Source: Deinococcus sp. AB2017081
GTDB taxonomy: Bacteria; Deinococcota; Deinococci; Deinococcales; Deinococcaceae
DNA length: 64,000 bases
Assembly (NCBI RefSeq): GCF_034440735.1
Contig: NZ_CP140100.1
Coordinates: 62,001-126,000 of the forward strand
Direction of reading: 5' to 3'
The position numbers and the translations under genes were made by a program. Numbering within the stretch: the first letter of the stretch is position 1; each line of letters begins with the position of its first letter. The notes below the pieces were generated by a model. That model made no database searches. It was given only the letters and a program-made list of their open reading frames with translations, and was not told the DNA's origin. This document shows positions 51,943 through 60,256 of this stretch, piece by piece.

Positions 51943-53640
51943 TCACCCGCTGGTCGATGTGCGTTCCGGCCTGGGCAGGGTGAACCAGAACGTCGCTCCC
52001 TGGTCGACACCCCCGGTCGCACCCACCGTCCCGCCATGTCGGGTGATGATCCGCCGCACCAGCGACAGGCCGACCCCTGTCCCCTTGAACTCGTCCTGAT
52101 GATGCAGGCGCTGGAAGATCCCGAACAGCTTGCCCGCATACGCCGGATCGAAGCCCGCCCCATTGTCCCGCACGAAGACCGTCCACTGCTGGGCGTCCTC
52201 GTCGGCCCAGACCTCGATCACCGCCGGATCGCGGTTCTCGCTGTACTTCGACGCGTTCTCCAGCAGGTTGGTCATCACCTGTTGCAGGGTCACGCGGTCG
52301 CCCCGAACCACCGGCAGTTGGCGTAACCGCCACTCGACGGTTCGGCCGCCCAGCTGGGCGGCCACATCCAGCTGCGCCTGCCTGAGGAGGTCGTTCAGAT
52401 CCACCGCGCCCACACTGAGTTCGCGCTGTCCAGTGCGGGACAGGGCCAGCATGGCCTCGATCAGGGTCTCCATGCGCTGCGCGCCCTCCACGATGATCTG
52501 CAGATAGCGGCGAGTCTTCTCCGGATCGTGCAGGTTCCTGCTGGCGAGCTGCGCGAAGCCGGCGATATGCCGCAGGGGGGTCATAAGATCGTGCGAGACG
52601 CTGTGGTTGAACGCCTGCAACTCCTCATTCGACACTTCCAGGGCGGCGCGCTCGTCCGCGAGGGTGCGGGTGCGTTCCTCGATGCGCGCCTCCAGGAGGC
52701 GGTTGAGCTCCTTGATGTCCGCCTCGGCCTGCTTGCGCTCGCTGATGTTGTTGAACACGATGGCCACCTGGGTGCTGCCCGCGCCGCCGACGCGAGTGGC
52801 GTACACGTCGAACCAGCGGTTCATCGGTTCCGATCGGTTCTCAAACCGCACGGCATTCCCCGTCCGCGCGACCCCGCCATACGTCTCGACCCAGAACGCT
52901 TCCAGATCGGGAACGAGCTCTCGAGCCGTCTTGCCGAGCGCGTCGGCGGGGAGGCCCGTCAGCTCGGCAAAGGCCGGATTCGCCTGGACAAAGCGGTAGT
53001 CCACGGGCTCCCCGGAGGGGCTGAACAGGATCTCGACGATGCAGAACCCCTCGTCGATGGAGTTGAACAGGGTACGGAACTTGTCTTCCGATTCCCGCAA
53101 GGCCGATTCGGTACGGGCCCGTTCGACCGCTCCCCACGTGCGTTCGGCGACCTCTTCACACAGGGTGATGTCCTCGGGGGTCCACGCGTGGGGCCGGGAG
53201 AAATGGATGGCCAGACCGGCGATGAATGTGCCGTTTTTGACCAGAGAGACATCGGCCAGGGCCCCAACGCCGATCGCCGCGTACGCGTCCTTCTGTTCCG
53301 GTGACAGCTCAGGATCGGCCGCGACATCGGGGAGGGTCACGGTGCGGCCGGCGTAGTGCGCTTCCAGCACCTGCGGGCTGAAGGCATGGATCGGAAAGTG
53401 ACCGGTGAGTGGCGCGGCGTCATGTACGTAGGTGTGTTCGACGACGTAATCGGTACCGTGGATCTCGAAGTACAGCACCCGGTTGGCGCCCAGGTGCTCG
53501 CCCAGCACGCGGATTGCCGTCGTCTGGATCTCGACTGGGTCGGCGAGGGGTCTCAGGGCGTCGTTGAACTGCAGGAGGAAGGTGCGCTGCGAGAGGAGAC
53601 CGTAAAGACGGTCGAGATCAGACGCACCTGCTTCGGACAT
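51943..53640 (-). CDS. GAF-PAS sensor histidine kinase
   Basis: A 565-residue soluble kinase. GAF about residues 20-185 (IRVLGEHLGANRVLYFEI, HFSRPHAWTPEDITLCEEVA), PAS about 190-310 (FRTLFNSIDEGFCIVEILF), coiled coil, then HisKA FNHSVSHDLMTPLRHIAG with His350 and HATPase with NLLENASKYSEN, DNGAGFDP and GTGVGLSLVRRII. The ATG at 53640 is preferred; the frame is open far upstream without homology. Two receiver-only genes follow divergently from 54177. Confidence 0.9.
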   Translation of the reverse strand: MSEAGASDLDRLYGLLSQRTFLLQFNDALRPLADPVEIQTTAIRVLGEHLGANRVLYFEIHGTDYVVEHTYVHDAAPLTGHFPIHAFSPQVLEAHYAGRTVTLPDVAADPELSPEQKDAYAAIGVGALADVSLVKNGTFIAGLAIHFSRPHAWTPEDITLCEEVAERTWGAVERARTESALRESEDKFRTLFNSIDEGFCIVEILFSPSGEPVDYRFVQANPAFAELTGLPADALGKTARELVPDLEAFWVETYGGVARTGNAVRFENRSEPMNRWFDVYATRVGGAGSTQVAIVFNNISERKQAEADIKELNRLLEARIEERTRTLADERAALEVSNEELQAFNHSVSHDLMTPLRHIAGFAQLASRNLHDPEKTRRYLQIIVEGAQRMETLIEAMLALSRTGQRELSVGAVDLNDLLRQAQLDVAAQLGGRTVEWRLRQLPVVRGDRVTLQQVMTNLLENASKYSENRDPAVIEVWADEDAQQWTVFVRDNGAGFDPAYAGKLFGIFQRLHHQDEFKGTGVGLSLVRRIITRHGGTVGATGGVDQGATFWFTLPRPERTSTSG

Positions 53641-54176
53641 TCCCCATAGTATCGGCGCCAACCAGGCTGCGTGAGCGGTGGCCAGGTGGGTTGGCAGGTT
53701 GGCGCGGTGTTGAGCGGTCAGACGCTGCCCGGCGACCGTTTGCTTCTTGACGTCCTCACGTCCGCTGGCTGGCTCTGTCACCGGTTCACGCTGGGGGTTC
53801 TCGCACGTGCCACCATTGTCTGATGGAGTACCTGTCGGTTCAGAAGGCCAACCGTGATGGTGACCGGCTGACGACGGCCAGTGGCGCGGTTCGCCTGGAC
53901 TCTGTCCTGCGCCGGAGAACCCCTTGATGGGCCGTCCGGGACATCGGGCCAACAACGCCAACAGGAACCGACAGTTCGTTCAGCTCATGGGTGGTGACTC
54001 GTGGTCAGCTGCCGCACCGCGGGGTCTGAATTGATCACTGGATGACCGTCAGGGTGCCGTCGCCGAGCCGGTGAGCCAGGGTCGACACGGGCGGCCGAAC
54101 TGGATGGAACCTCCGGAACGACCTGATGAAGCTCGTCATGCGATGGTGATGCGTGCCGTCCGCCACCGTCCCAGGG
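53641..54176. other. Intergenic between kinase and receiver genes
   Basis: 536 bp, divergent kinase and receiver genes on either side. A minus frame ending at 54035 with RPPVSTLAHRLGDGTLTVIQ looks like the tail of a lost gene; otherwise nothing is recognised. Confidence 0.35.
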
Positions 54177-54605
54177 ATGACCATCCGCCGCCCACTGCGC
54201 GTGCTGCTCGTCGATGACGGGGCCGCCGACCGCGAACTCGCCCGTGAGGTCTTCGACCAGCACAAGACGCACGTCGTGATCGACACCTGCGCGTCCGGTG
54301 CGCGCGCCCTGGCCTTCTTGCAGCAGCCGGACACCGTGTTGCCCGACGTCATCCTGCTCGACCTGAACATGCCCGGCATGTCCGGCTTCGACGTGCTGAA
54401 CGCGCTCAAGAGCGACGCGCGGCTCGACAGGATCCCGGTGGTGATCCTGAGCAGTTCCACGCACCCCCATGACGTCGAGCGCGCGTACTCACTGCACGCG
54501 AGTTCCTTCATGACCAAGCAGCTGGACTTCGGGAGCTTCGTGCAGCAGATCGATGCGTTCGTGACGTTCTGGCTGCACGTCCGCACCACGTCGTCGCCCT
54601 TCTGA
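54177..54605 (+). CDS. Receiver-only response regulator
   Basis: A 142-residue single REC domain: VLLVDDGAADRELAREVF, VILLDLNMPGMSG with phospho-Asp62, VVILSSSTHPHD with switch Ser92, and FMTKQLDFGSF with Lys114. No output domain. The ATG is chosen because homology begins there; an in-frame GTG at 54153 is an alternative since AGGG directly abuts the ATG. Probably receives phosphate from the divergent kinase at 51943. Confidence 0.9.
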   Translation: MTIRRPLRVLLVDDGAADRELAREVFDQHKTHVVIDTCASGARALAFLQQPDTVLPDVILLDLNMPGMSGFDVLNALKSDARLDRIPVVILSSSTHPHDVERAYSLHASSFMTKQLDFGSFVQQIDAFVTFWLHVRTTSSPF

Positions 54606-54650
54606 ACACGGCACACCGATCAGGACGCGCCCGAGGGAGTACCTTGAGGG

Positions 54651-55085
54651 ATGCATCGTCTTCGTGTGCTGCTCGTGGATGACAGCACCCACGATCTCGA
54701 ACTGGCGGAACTCGTCTTTGCTGACCACTCCGACTTCACCGTGCTGAGGACGCAGTCCAGTTCCCGGGCCGCTCTGGACATGCTGCGCGCGCCGTCAGCC
54801 GAGCTCCCGGACGTGGTCATGCTGGACGTGCAGATGCCCGGCATGTCCGGCCTCGATCTGCTCCAGGCCATCCGTGCGGAACCCCGGCTGCAGACCCTCC
54901 CGGTTGTGATGCTGGCGTTGGCCCCGAGCCCGACGGACGTGAAGGCGGCATACGCGCTCCATGCGAATTCCTACCTGGTCAAGGCACGAACGTATGAGGG
55001 CTTCACTCGGCAGATGGGGCACGTCATTCACTACTGGTACCATTCCCTGCTGCCACGGGAACGCCCCGGCACTGAGGAGTGGTGA
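54651..55085 (+). CDS. Receiver-only response regulator with altered switch residue
   Basis: A 144-residue REC domain paralogous to the previous one: VLLVDDSTHDLELAELVF, VVMLDVQMPGMSG with phospho-Asp59 and YLVKARTYEGF with Lys111. At the usual Ser/Thr switch position it has Ala89 (VVMLALAPSP), which normally weakens phosphorylation-driven signalling. Second gene of a receiver pair, 45 bp downstream, with GAGGG right before the ATG. It may act as a phosphate sink or constitutive adaptor. Confidence 0.85.
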   Translation: MHRLRVLLVDDSTHDLELAELVFADHSDFTVLRTQSSSRAALDMLRAPSAELPDVVMLDVQMPGMSGLDLLQAIRAEPRLQTLPVVMLALAPSPTDVKAAYALHANSYLVKARTYEGFTRQMGHVIHYWYHSLLPRERPGTEEW

Positions 55086-55969
55086 GGCGTGCCCGGCCGC
55101 CTGGATCGAGGAGGGGAGACCACGCGCTCGGCCGCCTGGGGCAGGACAGCGACGGTGCGGCGGGCGTCCGCGACCAGCCGCTGAATTCCATGTCTCCACC
55201 CTGAGCCATCGGACGACCAGAGCCGAACGCACCCGCCCCACCCTGGCCACTGCTGGGATGGGGCGGGTTGTCATCAATCTCCATGGCAGGAGGCAGGCGA
55301 TACGCTCCGAACCGACGGTGGGAATCTCTGCGTCGTTCAGGCCGTCATCGGTGTGCGCACCTTCGAAGTGCCGGTGATCGATCGATACGAGCGGCTTCCC
55401 ATGGAATCTCCGGGATACGGATCTGCTCGAACGCGATCAGGCTGCTCCGCACTCCTGACTCCGCCGCACCCACCACGGCGACCCGTTCCAGGGCCCGCCG
55501 AACTGCGCCACCTTCACCGTCTCGGGCCTGCACGTCAGCACCCACCTGTCGCAGCAAGGCGCGTCCAGCCACCAGTGCCTGCCGACGTGGGAGGCGTCCG
55601 GGTTCTGGCTGAGCTGCCACGTGCGGCGCTCGAACTCGATCACGCGCGGCGTGGCCAGGTTCGTCAGATGGGGCACCTCGCACGGGCGCTGGACAGCCTT
55701 CACACCGTGTGCCCAGGGGCGTGTGACGGCGCCCCCAGCTCACGGCATGGTGCCCTGCGTTGACTCCGGAATCCTCGCCCCGCACCGCACACGATCACGC
55801 CAACGCTGACCTGATCCGCGTGCTTCGCGCCCATCTGGCGACCCAGTGCGTGCATTCACCTGGTTCCGGAGCCGTTCCCATCTGCACCGCGCCGAGAAGT
55901 CAGATCATCATGAGGCCGGTGCAGACTGACACAAACGCGTCCCCTGAACGCGCTTAAAGCGAGGACGTC
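55086..55969. other. Largely non-coding region with one possible ORF
   Basis: 884 bp. The only protein-like frame is 55437-55703 on the minus strand (88 codons; TPRVIEFERRTWQLSQNPDA, GRHWWLDAPCCDRWVLTCRP), rich in Trp and Cys and unlike a random shadow frame, but of no family I know; it may be a fragment. The rest shows nothing. Confidence 0.35.
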
Positions 55970-56731
55970 ATGTCCCTGTCCCTCCCAGACCCGTCCGGTT
56001 CCGTCGCCGTCCTGCCGCTGCCCACCCGGGGATACGCCCGCGCCGTGCTCCTCCCCGGCCATTCCCTGGACGTTCCCCCGCCGCAACCGGCGGTGGCCGG
56101 CCGGCTTCAGGTCGAGGTCACCCTCGGCGGCAACACCTACGCGCAGCGGTATGCGGCCAAGGCCGCCGGGTACCGATATGCCCACGGTCAGTGGCACCAG
56201 ACGGTCTCGACCGCTGTGCGTGACCTCCACCGCGCTGGCCGCGTCGTGGGCTCCACCCGGCTCAGGCAGTTGGTGGCCGCCAAGACCATCCCCTTCCCGC
56301 AGTGGTCGGCGGGGGCCGTGACGGGTGTGGCGGACGACCGGCCGGAGGTCGGGGCTGTCATCACGGTCGCTGGCGAGACGACGGCGTCCCGGCCCATCCG
56401 GTTGCTGACGAGCGTGGAGGCCCTGCTGGCGACGCTGCGGCGTGGGACGCTGGTCGTGCTGGACACGCCGCCCGGGATCGGCCGCACCGGACATGGTGGG
56501 ACGCGCGGGGGATGGTGTGCGGCGGTGACGGAGGTGGACACCGGGCTGAGGTACCAGCTGCGCACGAAGGTGCTGGAAGCTGCACAGGCCGATGGCTGCG
56601 TGCAGGTGGATCCGGTGTGGCGGAGCCGGGAGGCGGAGCGCTGGTGCGCGATGTACCCGATGACGTCGCGCTGGCTGGAGGCTGAGCGCGCCGGTGGGCT
56701 GACGATGGGGCAGCGACTGACGGGCCGCTGA
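55970..56731 (+). CDS. Hypothetical protein
   Basis: A 253-residue protein of unknown family. N-terminal third is Pro- and Val-rich (VAVLPLPTRGYARAVLLPG); then GGNTYAQRYAAKAAGYRYA, a helical middle (VSTAVRDLHRAGRVVGSTRL) and a C-terminal part with RGTLVVLDTPPGIGRTGHGG and RSREAERWCAMYP. No signal peptide or membrane span. GAGGA precedes the ATG by about five bases, and codon use is typical of the region, so it is probably a real gene. It stands alone between decayed segments. Confidence 0.65.
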   Translation: MSLSLPDPSGSVAVLPLPTRGYARAVLLPGHSLDVPPPQPAVAGRLQVEVTLGGNTYAQRYAAKAAGYRYAHGQWHQTVSTAVRDLHRAGRVVGSTRLRQLVAAKTIPFPQWSAGAVTGVADDRPEVGAVITVAGETTASRPIRLLTSVEALLATLRRGTLVVLDTPPGIGRTGHGGTRGGWCAAVTEVDTGLRYQLRTKVLEAAQADGCVQVDPVWRSREAERWCAMYPMTSRWLEAERAGGLTMGQRLTGR

Positions 56732-57007
56732 GGCCCGTCCCCAGCACGCGCACCTGCCGGGCCGCAGGGTGACTGCCGGCAGGGCGTCTGCGGGAACGGA
56801 CCGCAGGCCGGGGCGAATGGTGGCGACGGGGAGGCCACACAACCGCAGGTTGTGTCCTGAACCTGCGCGGTGTGCTCTGCCAGCGTGGTGAGCGGATCGG
56901 TCAGCGCCCGGTGCGACCAGGGCCAGCGCCGGCCCGGCACCACCGTCACCGGCCGTCCCACCTGGCTGACCATTCCCACCATGAGCTCACGGCCCTGCCC
57001 TGCCCAC
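56732..57007. other. Intergenic before IS6 remnant
   Basis: 276 bp with no supported gene, repeat or RNA. Confidence 0.35.
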
Positions 57008-57345
57008 GGTTGTGACAAGGTAGGGAACGCACGGAAACAGAGGGGATCCAGGCACGCAGGCGGCCTGAACTTCGGGCCGCCTGTCGCAAGACCTGCTGCC
57101 AGGTCTTGCAGACTGCTTCCTGGCACCCCCGGCGGGAGCGAGCAGAGGCGGTGGAGCGAGCGGGATGGTGAAGGTTCGAGATCGGGCGTGCAGGTCGAGG
57201 ACGCCCGGTGCTCGTTTTCGTGACCTGAACCCTTGCTGCTGCCGTTCTTTCTGACGTGTTGGTTGATGAGACTGGTTGACCAGGGTGTTGCAGCGGACTG
57301 TAGAGGCGACCTGAACGTGCTCCACAGCGTGGAGCACGGGAAGTT
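57008..57345 (-). mobile_element. IS6-type 3' remnant (subfamily 2)
   Basis: Left terminal sequence GGTTGTGACAAGGT at 57008-57021, then the stop-codon hairpin in variant form (CAGGCGGCC ... GGCCGCCTG, about 57058-57084) and the transposase C-terminus on the minus strand (LHAVEHVQVASTVRCNTLVN, SHQPTRQKERQQQGFRSRKR). The 5' two thirds and right end are missing. Closest in the window to the copy at 42725-43368. Confidence 0.7.
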
Positions 57346-57549
57346 TTCAGATCGCCGCACCTGCGCAACGTGCCACCACTCCACAGGTGTGTCCCAGTCA
57401 TCAGCCGGGCGGCAGCGGTGACCGGACTCCTGTTCTGGGCCGGGGCACAGCGGATCGCCCGGTTCGGGTTGATCGGACGTGACCCGGCACGGCCCTGCCG
57501 GATCCCCCGCCCGGTGGTGGCTGGCCGTGGACACCCGTGGGCGTGCCGT

Positions 57550-57834
57550 TCACTCCAGGTGATCCTGCTCGCTGGTCTGCAGCACCGCCAGACCGAACGC
57601 CGTGAGGCCGTAGCGGACATAGCCGTAATCGTGGATCGTCCACATGCTCAGTGCCTCGATCAGCCCCTGGGCTTCCAGGACGTCGATGTCACCCTGCTCC
57701 ACGGCGGTGCCTCCCATGAACAGTTCCACGTGCTCGCCCACCCCGGTGACGTCCGTCCGCTCCACGAGGGAGCCTTCCCGGATCCACCTCAGCAGGTGCG
57801 TCTGGGCGGTGCTCAGCACCGCGCTCCGCCGCAT
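57550..57834 (-). CDS. Small hypothetical protein, possibly winged-helix
   Basis: A 94-residue protein: TAQTHLLRWIREGSLVERTD, VTGVGEHVELFMGGTAVEQG, DIDVLEAQGLIEALSMWTIH and RYGLTAFGLAVLQT. The helix-helix-strand pattern with an end resembling Y-x-L-T-x-x-G suggests a winged-helix fold of the MarR/PadR style, but no family is certain. ATG start. It stands alone; a real gene is likely from the amino-acid pattern. Confidence 0.55.
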   Translation of the reverse strand: MRRSAVLSTAQTHLLRWIREGSLVERTDVTGVGEHVELFMGGTAVEQGDIDVLEAQGLIEALSMWTIHDYGYVRYGLTAFGLAVLQTSEQDHLE

Positions 57835-58657
57835 GACCGCGCGATCCGGCTCTCCCTGCTGCTGGTCGTGCCCGCCCTGACCCGCTGCCGTGCGTCCGGT
57901 GTGTCCGTCCGGCGGGCAGACCGGTCATGATCGCCGGTCACCAACGCGTCACGGATGCGGCCGAATGGGCAGTGCCGGGGCATGGAGTCAGGATGGCACG
58001 CCACGGGCCGTGGCACAGGCTCAGGGCGGTGACGCGCCGCTTCCTGAACCGTGGCGGGACGTCGGCCGGAGCGGGGCTCGTCGTCACCGGCAGCTCCGTG
58101 GTCACCCGGCGCATCAGGGTGTGGCCTTCCCCTGGCCGCATGACCGGAGACCATGTCCGGAACCCTCGCGTCTGGAGGCCTCGCTGCATGGACGCAGGCA
58201 CGCCGGATCGGATGTGCCGGCGGAGATTCCGATGCTGCCGTGCAGGCAGGAGAAGGCCTGTACCCGTGTGTGCCGTGTGAATCCGCGGTGTACCCGTCCT
58301 GACGCCGTGCCGGTCAAGGTGGATGCTCAATCTTCTCATTGCAGCGCGCCGTGGAGCCCACCGACCGGTGGTCGACGCCCGCTGGGCTCCTGATCGCTCG
58401 GATCACCGTGCCTTTGCAGAAGCCCAGCGGGCTCGGGGCCGTGCGGTTCCGCGGCCCCCACCGCCCGTGCCGAATCCTGCCCACAGTCGTGCAGACCCCG
58501 TCCGTTGCCGGATGGAATCCCCACTGCCGGAGGTCGTGTGCCGGCGCGGGGCCGACGTCGCGGCACCGTTGGTGGATCCTGCGGCGCCACGGGATCCGCT
58601 CAGGGCCACTGGAGCCAGGGGCCACGGCTTCACCGGCCGTCCCCGTGCCGAGCGGGA
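57835..58657. other. Low-information region with a trace of IS6 sequence
   Basis: 823 bp without an intact gene. At about 58330-58365 the minus strand reads VGSTARCNEKIEH, resembling the VASTVRCNTLVNQSH stretch of the IS6-type remnant at 57008; this may be a very short remnant. Nothing else is supported. Confidence 0.3.
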
Positions 58658-58960
58658 TCAGCCGCAGCGGAAGGGTATCGGCAGCGGCCCGCAGCAGCAC
58701 ACGCCCCGGACGCTCGGGCCACCGGTCACGCCCGGCGCGGCGGCCAGGTGCCCGTACGCCTGCCGGCAGGCCAGGAACCGGGCCGCGACCGCGTGGCGGC
58801 TGGCGACCACGCCGTGCTGGGCGATCAGTTCCTGCACCGCCGCCGAGCACGACCCCCCGCCGTAAAACGCGGCGTGGGCACAGCGGAACCCCTTGAGCGG
58901 CGAGAGCCACCGGCGGTACAGGTCGATGGAGGTCACGAGGGCGGCCGTCTGGAAGGTCAT
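58658..58960 (-). CDS. YidD-like small membrane-associated protein
   Basis: A 100-residue protein with the YidD arrangement: an amphipathic start (IDLYRRWLSPLKGFRCAHAA), a Cys-Ser motif (GGGSCSAAVQELIAQHGVV) and RFLACRQAY near the end. YidD assists membrane protein insertion at the inner face of the membrane. It lacks the canonical F-x-P-T-C-S segment, having FYGGGSCSAA, so it is a divergent paralogue rather than the housekeeping copy. Start at the ATG; the tail after residue 70 is less conserved. Confidence 0.65.
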   Translation of the reverse strand: MTFQTAALVTSIDLYRRWLSPLKGFRCAHAAFYGGGSCSAAVQELIAQHGVVASRHAVAARFLACRQAYGHLAAAPGVTGGPSVRGVCCCGPLPIPFRCG

Positions 58961-59029
58961 GGATGACGCTACAGCGCCCCGGCCGCCGTCCGGTACCGCC
59001 GTGGTGAAGGACGCCTCATCGTCGGCGGC

Positions 59030-60256
59030 TCACGCCGGACGCACTCGGTCGGCCACGGCCAGGACGTCCCTCGGGTTCAGGACGCCCTTGAACCACACCA
59101 CCCGGTCGCCGAAGTCGCTGGGATCGACGCCAGCCTTCTCCAGGTTCAGGCGCTCCGAGACGCACACGATCACGTCCGTGCGCCCGGATCTGCGGAGCAG
59201 GTCGAATTTCTTGCGCAGGTACTCGGGCCGCCAGTAGCCGACGATCTCGACCAGGACGCTGCGGCCCTCCCGAACCAGCCGGAAGTCCGGCAGGATCACG
59301 CCGCCCGGCACCGGCACCAGATCCACCTCGCGTTCCAGCACCCACCCGGTGTCCAGTTTCGCGAAGCGTTCCACGAAGCCTGATTCCAGCGCCGAGTCGT
59401 GATCCCTCGGTTCCGGGTAGTGGCTGACGTAGCCGTCCTCGCTGGTCAGCTGGAACGACCACTCGTCGTCCTTCGGATCGACCCACGCCAGATCCCGGCG
59501 CGGCTTCACGGCGGCCGACAGATCCCATTTCGTGACGTGCAGCAGCGCCGGAAGGAACTTCGCCAGCGCCAGACCGTAGCGGGTCGTGCTCCCGAACAGG
59601 CTCGTCGGGCCGTCCAGCGTCAGGGTGAAGCCGACGTCCGCGTCCCCTTCCACCGTGACCATCAGGCCGAAGAACTTCAGGTACTTGAGCAGTTGCTTGT
59701 AGCGGGACGGCTCGTTGCGCCGGGCGGTGATCACCAGACTGTAGGCGCGGTACAGCATCCCCTGGGCCTGCGACAGGTCGTAGAGCTGGATGAGTTCCAG
59801 CGGCGTGGGCGCGTCGAGGGCCACCAGCGTCTGCTGATCCGGCAGGTCCGCGTACAGCGCAGCCGCGACCTCGGCCGGCGAGACGGGGGTGTCGGTCGAG
59901 AGTGCCCGTGCCGCCTGTTCCAGAAGGTGCGCGGTGTGCCGGCGGCTGGGCACGTGGTCCTGCGCGAGGGCGAAGACCCTGGCCCGCACGTGGCCCGGCT
60001 CCACGTGGCCCCCCGCCTCGAAGGTCCCCCGGTTGGCCAGCAGGTGGGCCAGCCCGCGCACCACTCGAAAGTCCTGCCGGCCGGCCTCCAGCGCTCTCAG
60101 TTCCTCGTCCAGCTCGTGTCGCCGCTTCCCGATGTGCGCCTCGAAGGTCTGGATCAGCATGTCGGCGGTGCCCAGGTTGCCGGTCGTGGGCCGCAGCCGG
60201 CGCGGCTCGACCAGGCCGGCCCGGACGCGGAACAGCAGCAGTTCAGTCGGGAGCAT
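59030..60256 (-). CDS. DUF790-family nuclease (Bax1-like, XPB partner)
   Basis: A 408-residue protein. N-terminal part is helical; the C-terminal nuclease region shows GGVILPDFRLVREGRSVLVE, IVGYWRPEYLRKKFDLLRR and DVIVCVSERLN, the E/D-x-K-like core of the restriction-endonuclease fold in Bax1. In archaea Bax1 forms a helicase-nuclease complex with XPB that opens and cuts DNA at damage-like structures. The upstream helicase gene overlaps it by 14 bp, so the two are made together, in line with such a complex. Confidence 0.85.
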   Translation of the reverse strand: MLPTELLLFRVRAGLVEPRRLRPTTGNLGTADMLIQTFEAHIGKRRHELDEELRALEAGRQDFRVVRGLAHLLANRGTFEAGGHVEPGHVRARVFALAQDHVPSRRHTAHLLEQAARALSTDTPVSPAEVAAALYADLPDQQTLVALDAPTPLELIQLYDLSQAQGMLYRAYSLVITARRNEPSRYKQLLKYLKFFGLMVTVEGDADVGFTLTLDGPTSLFGSTTRYGLALAKFLPALLHVTKWDLSAAVKPRRDLAWVDPKDDEWSFQLTSEDGYVSHYPEPRDHDSALESGFVERFAKLDTGWVLEREVDLVPVPGGVILPDFRLVREGRSVLVEIVGYWRPEYLRKKFDLLRRSGRTDVIVCVSERLNLEKAGVDPSDFGDRVVWFKGVLNPRDVLAVADRVRPA

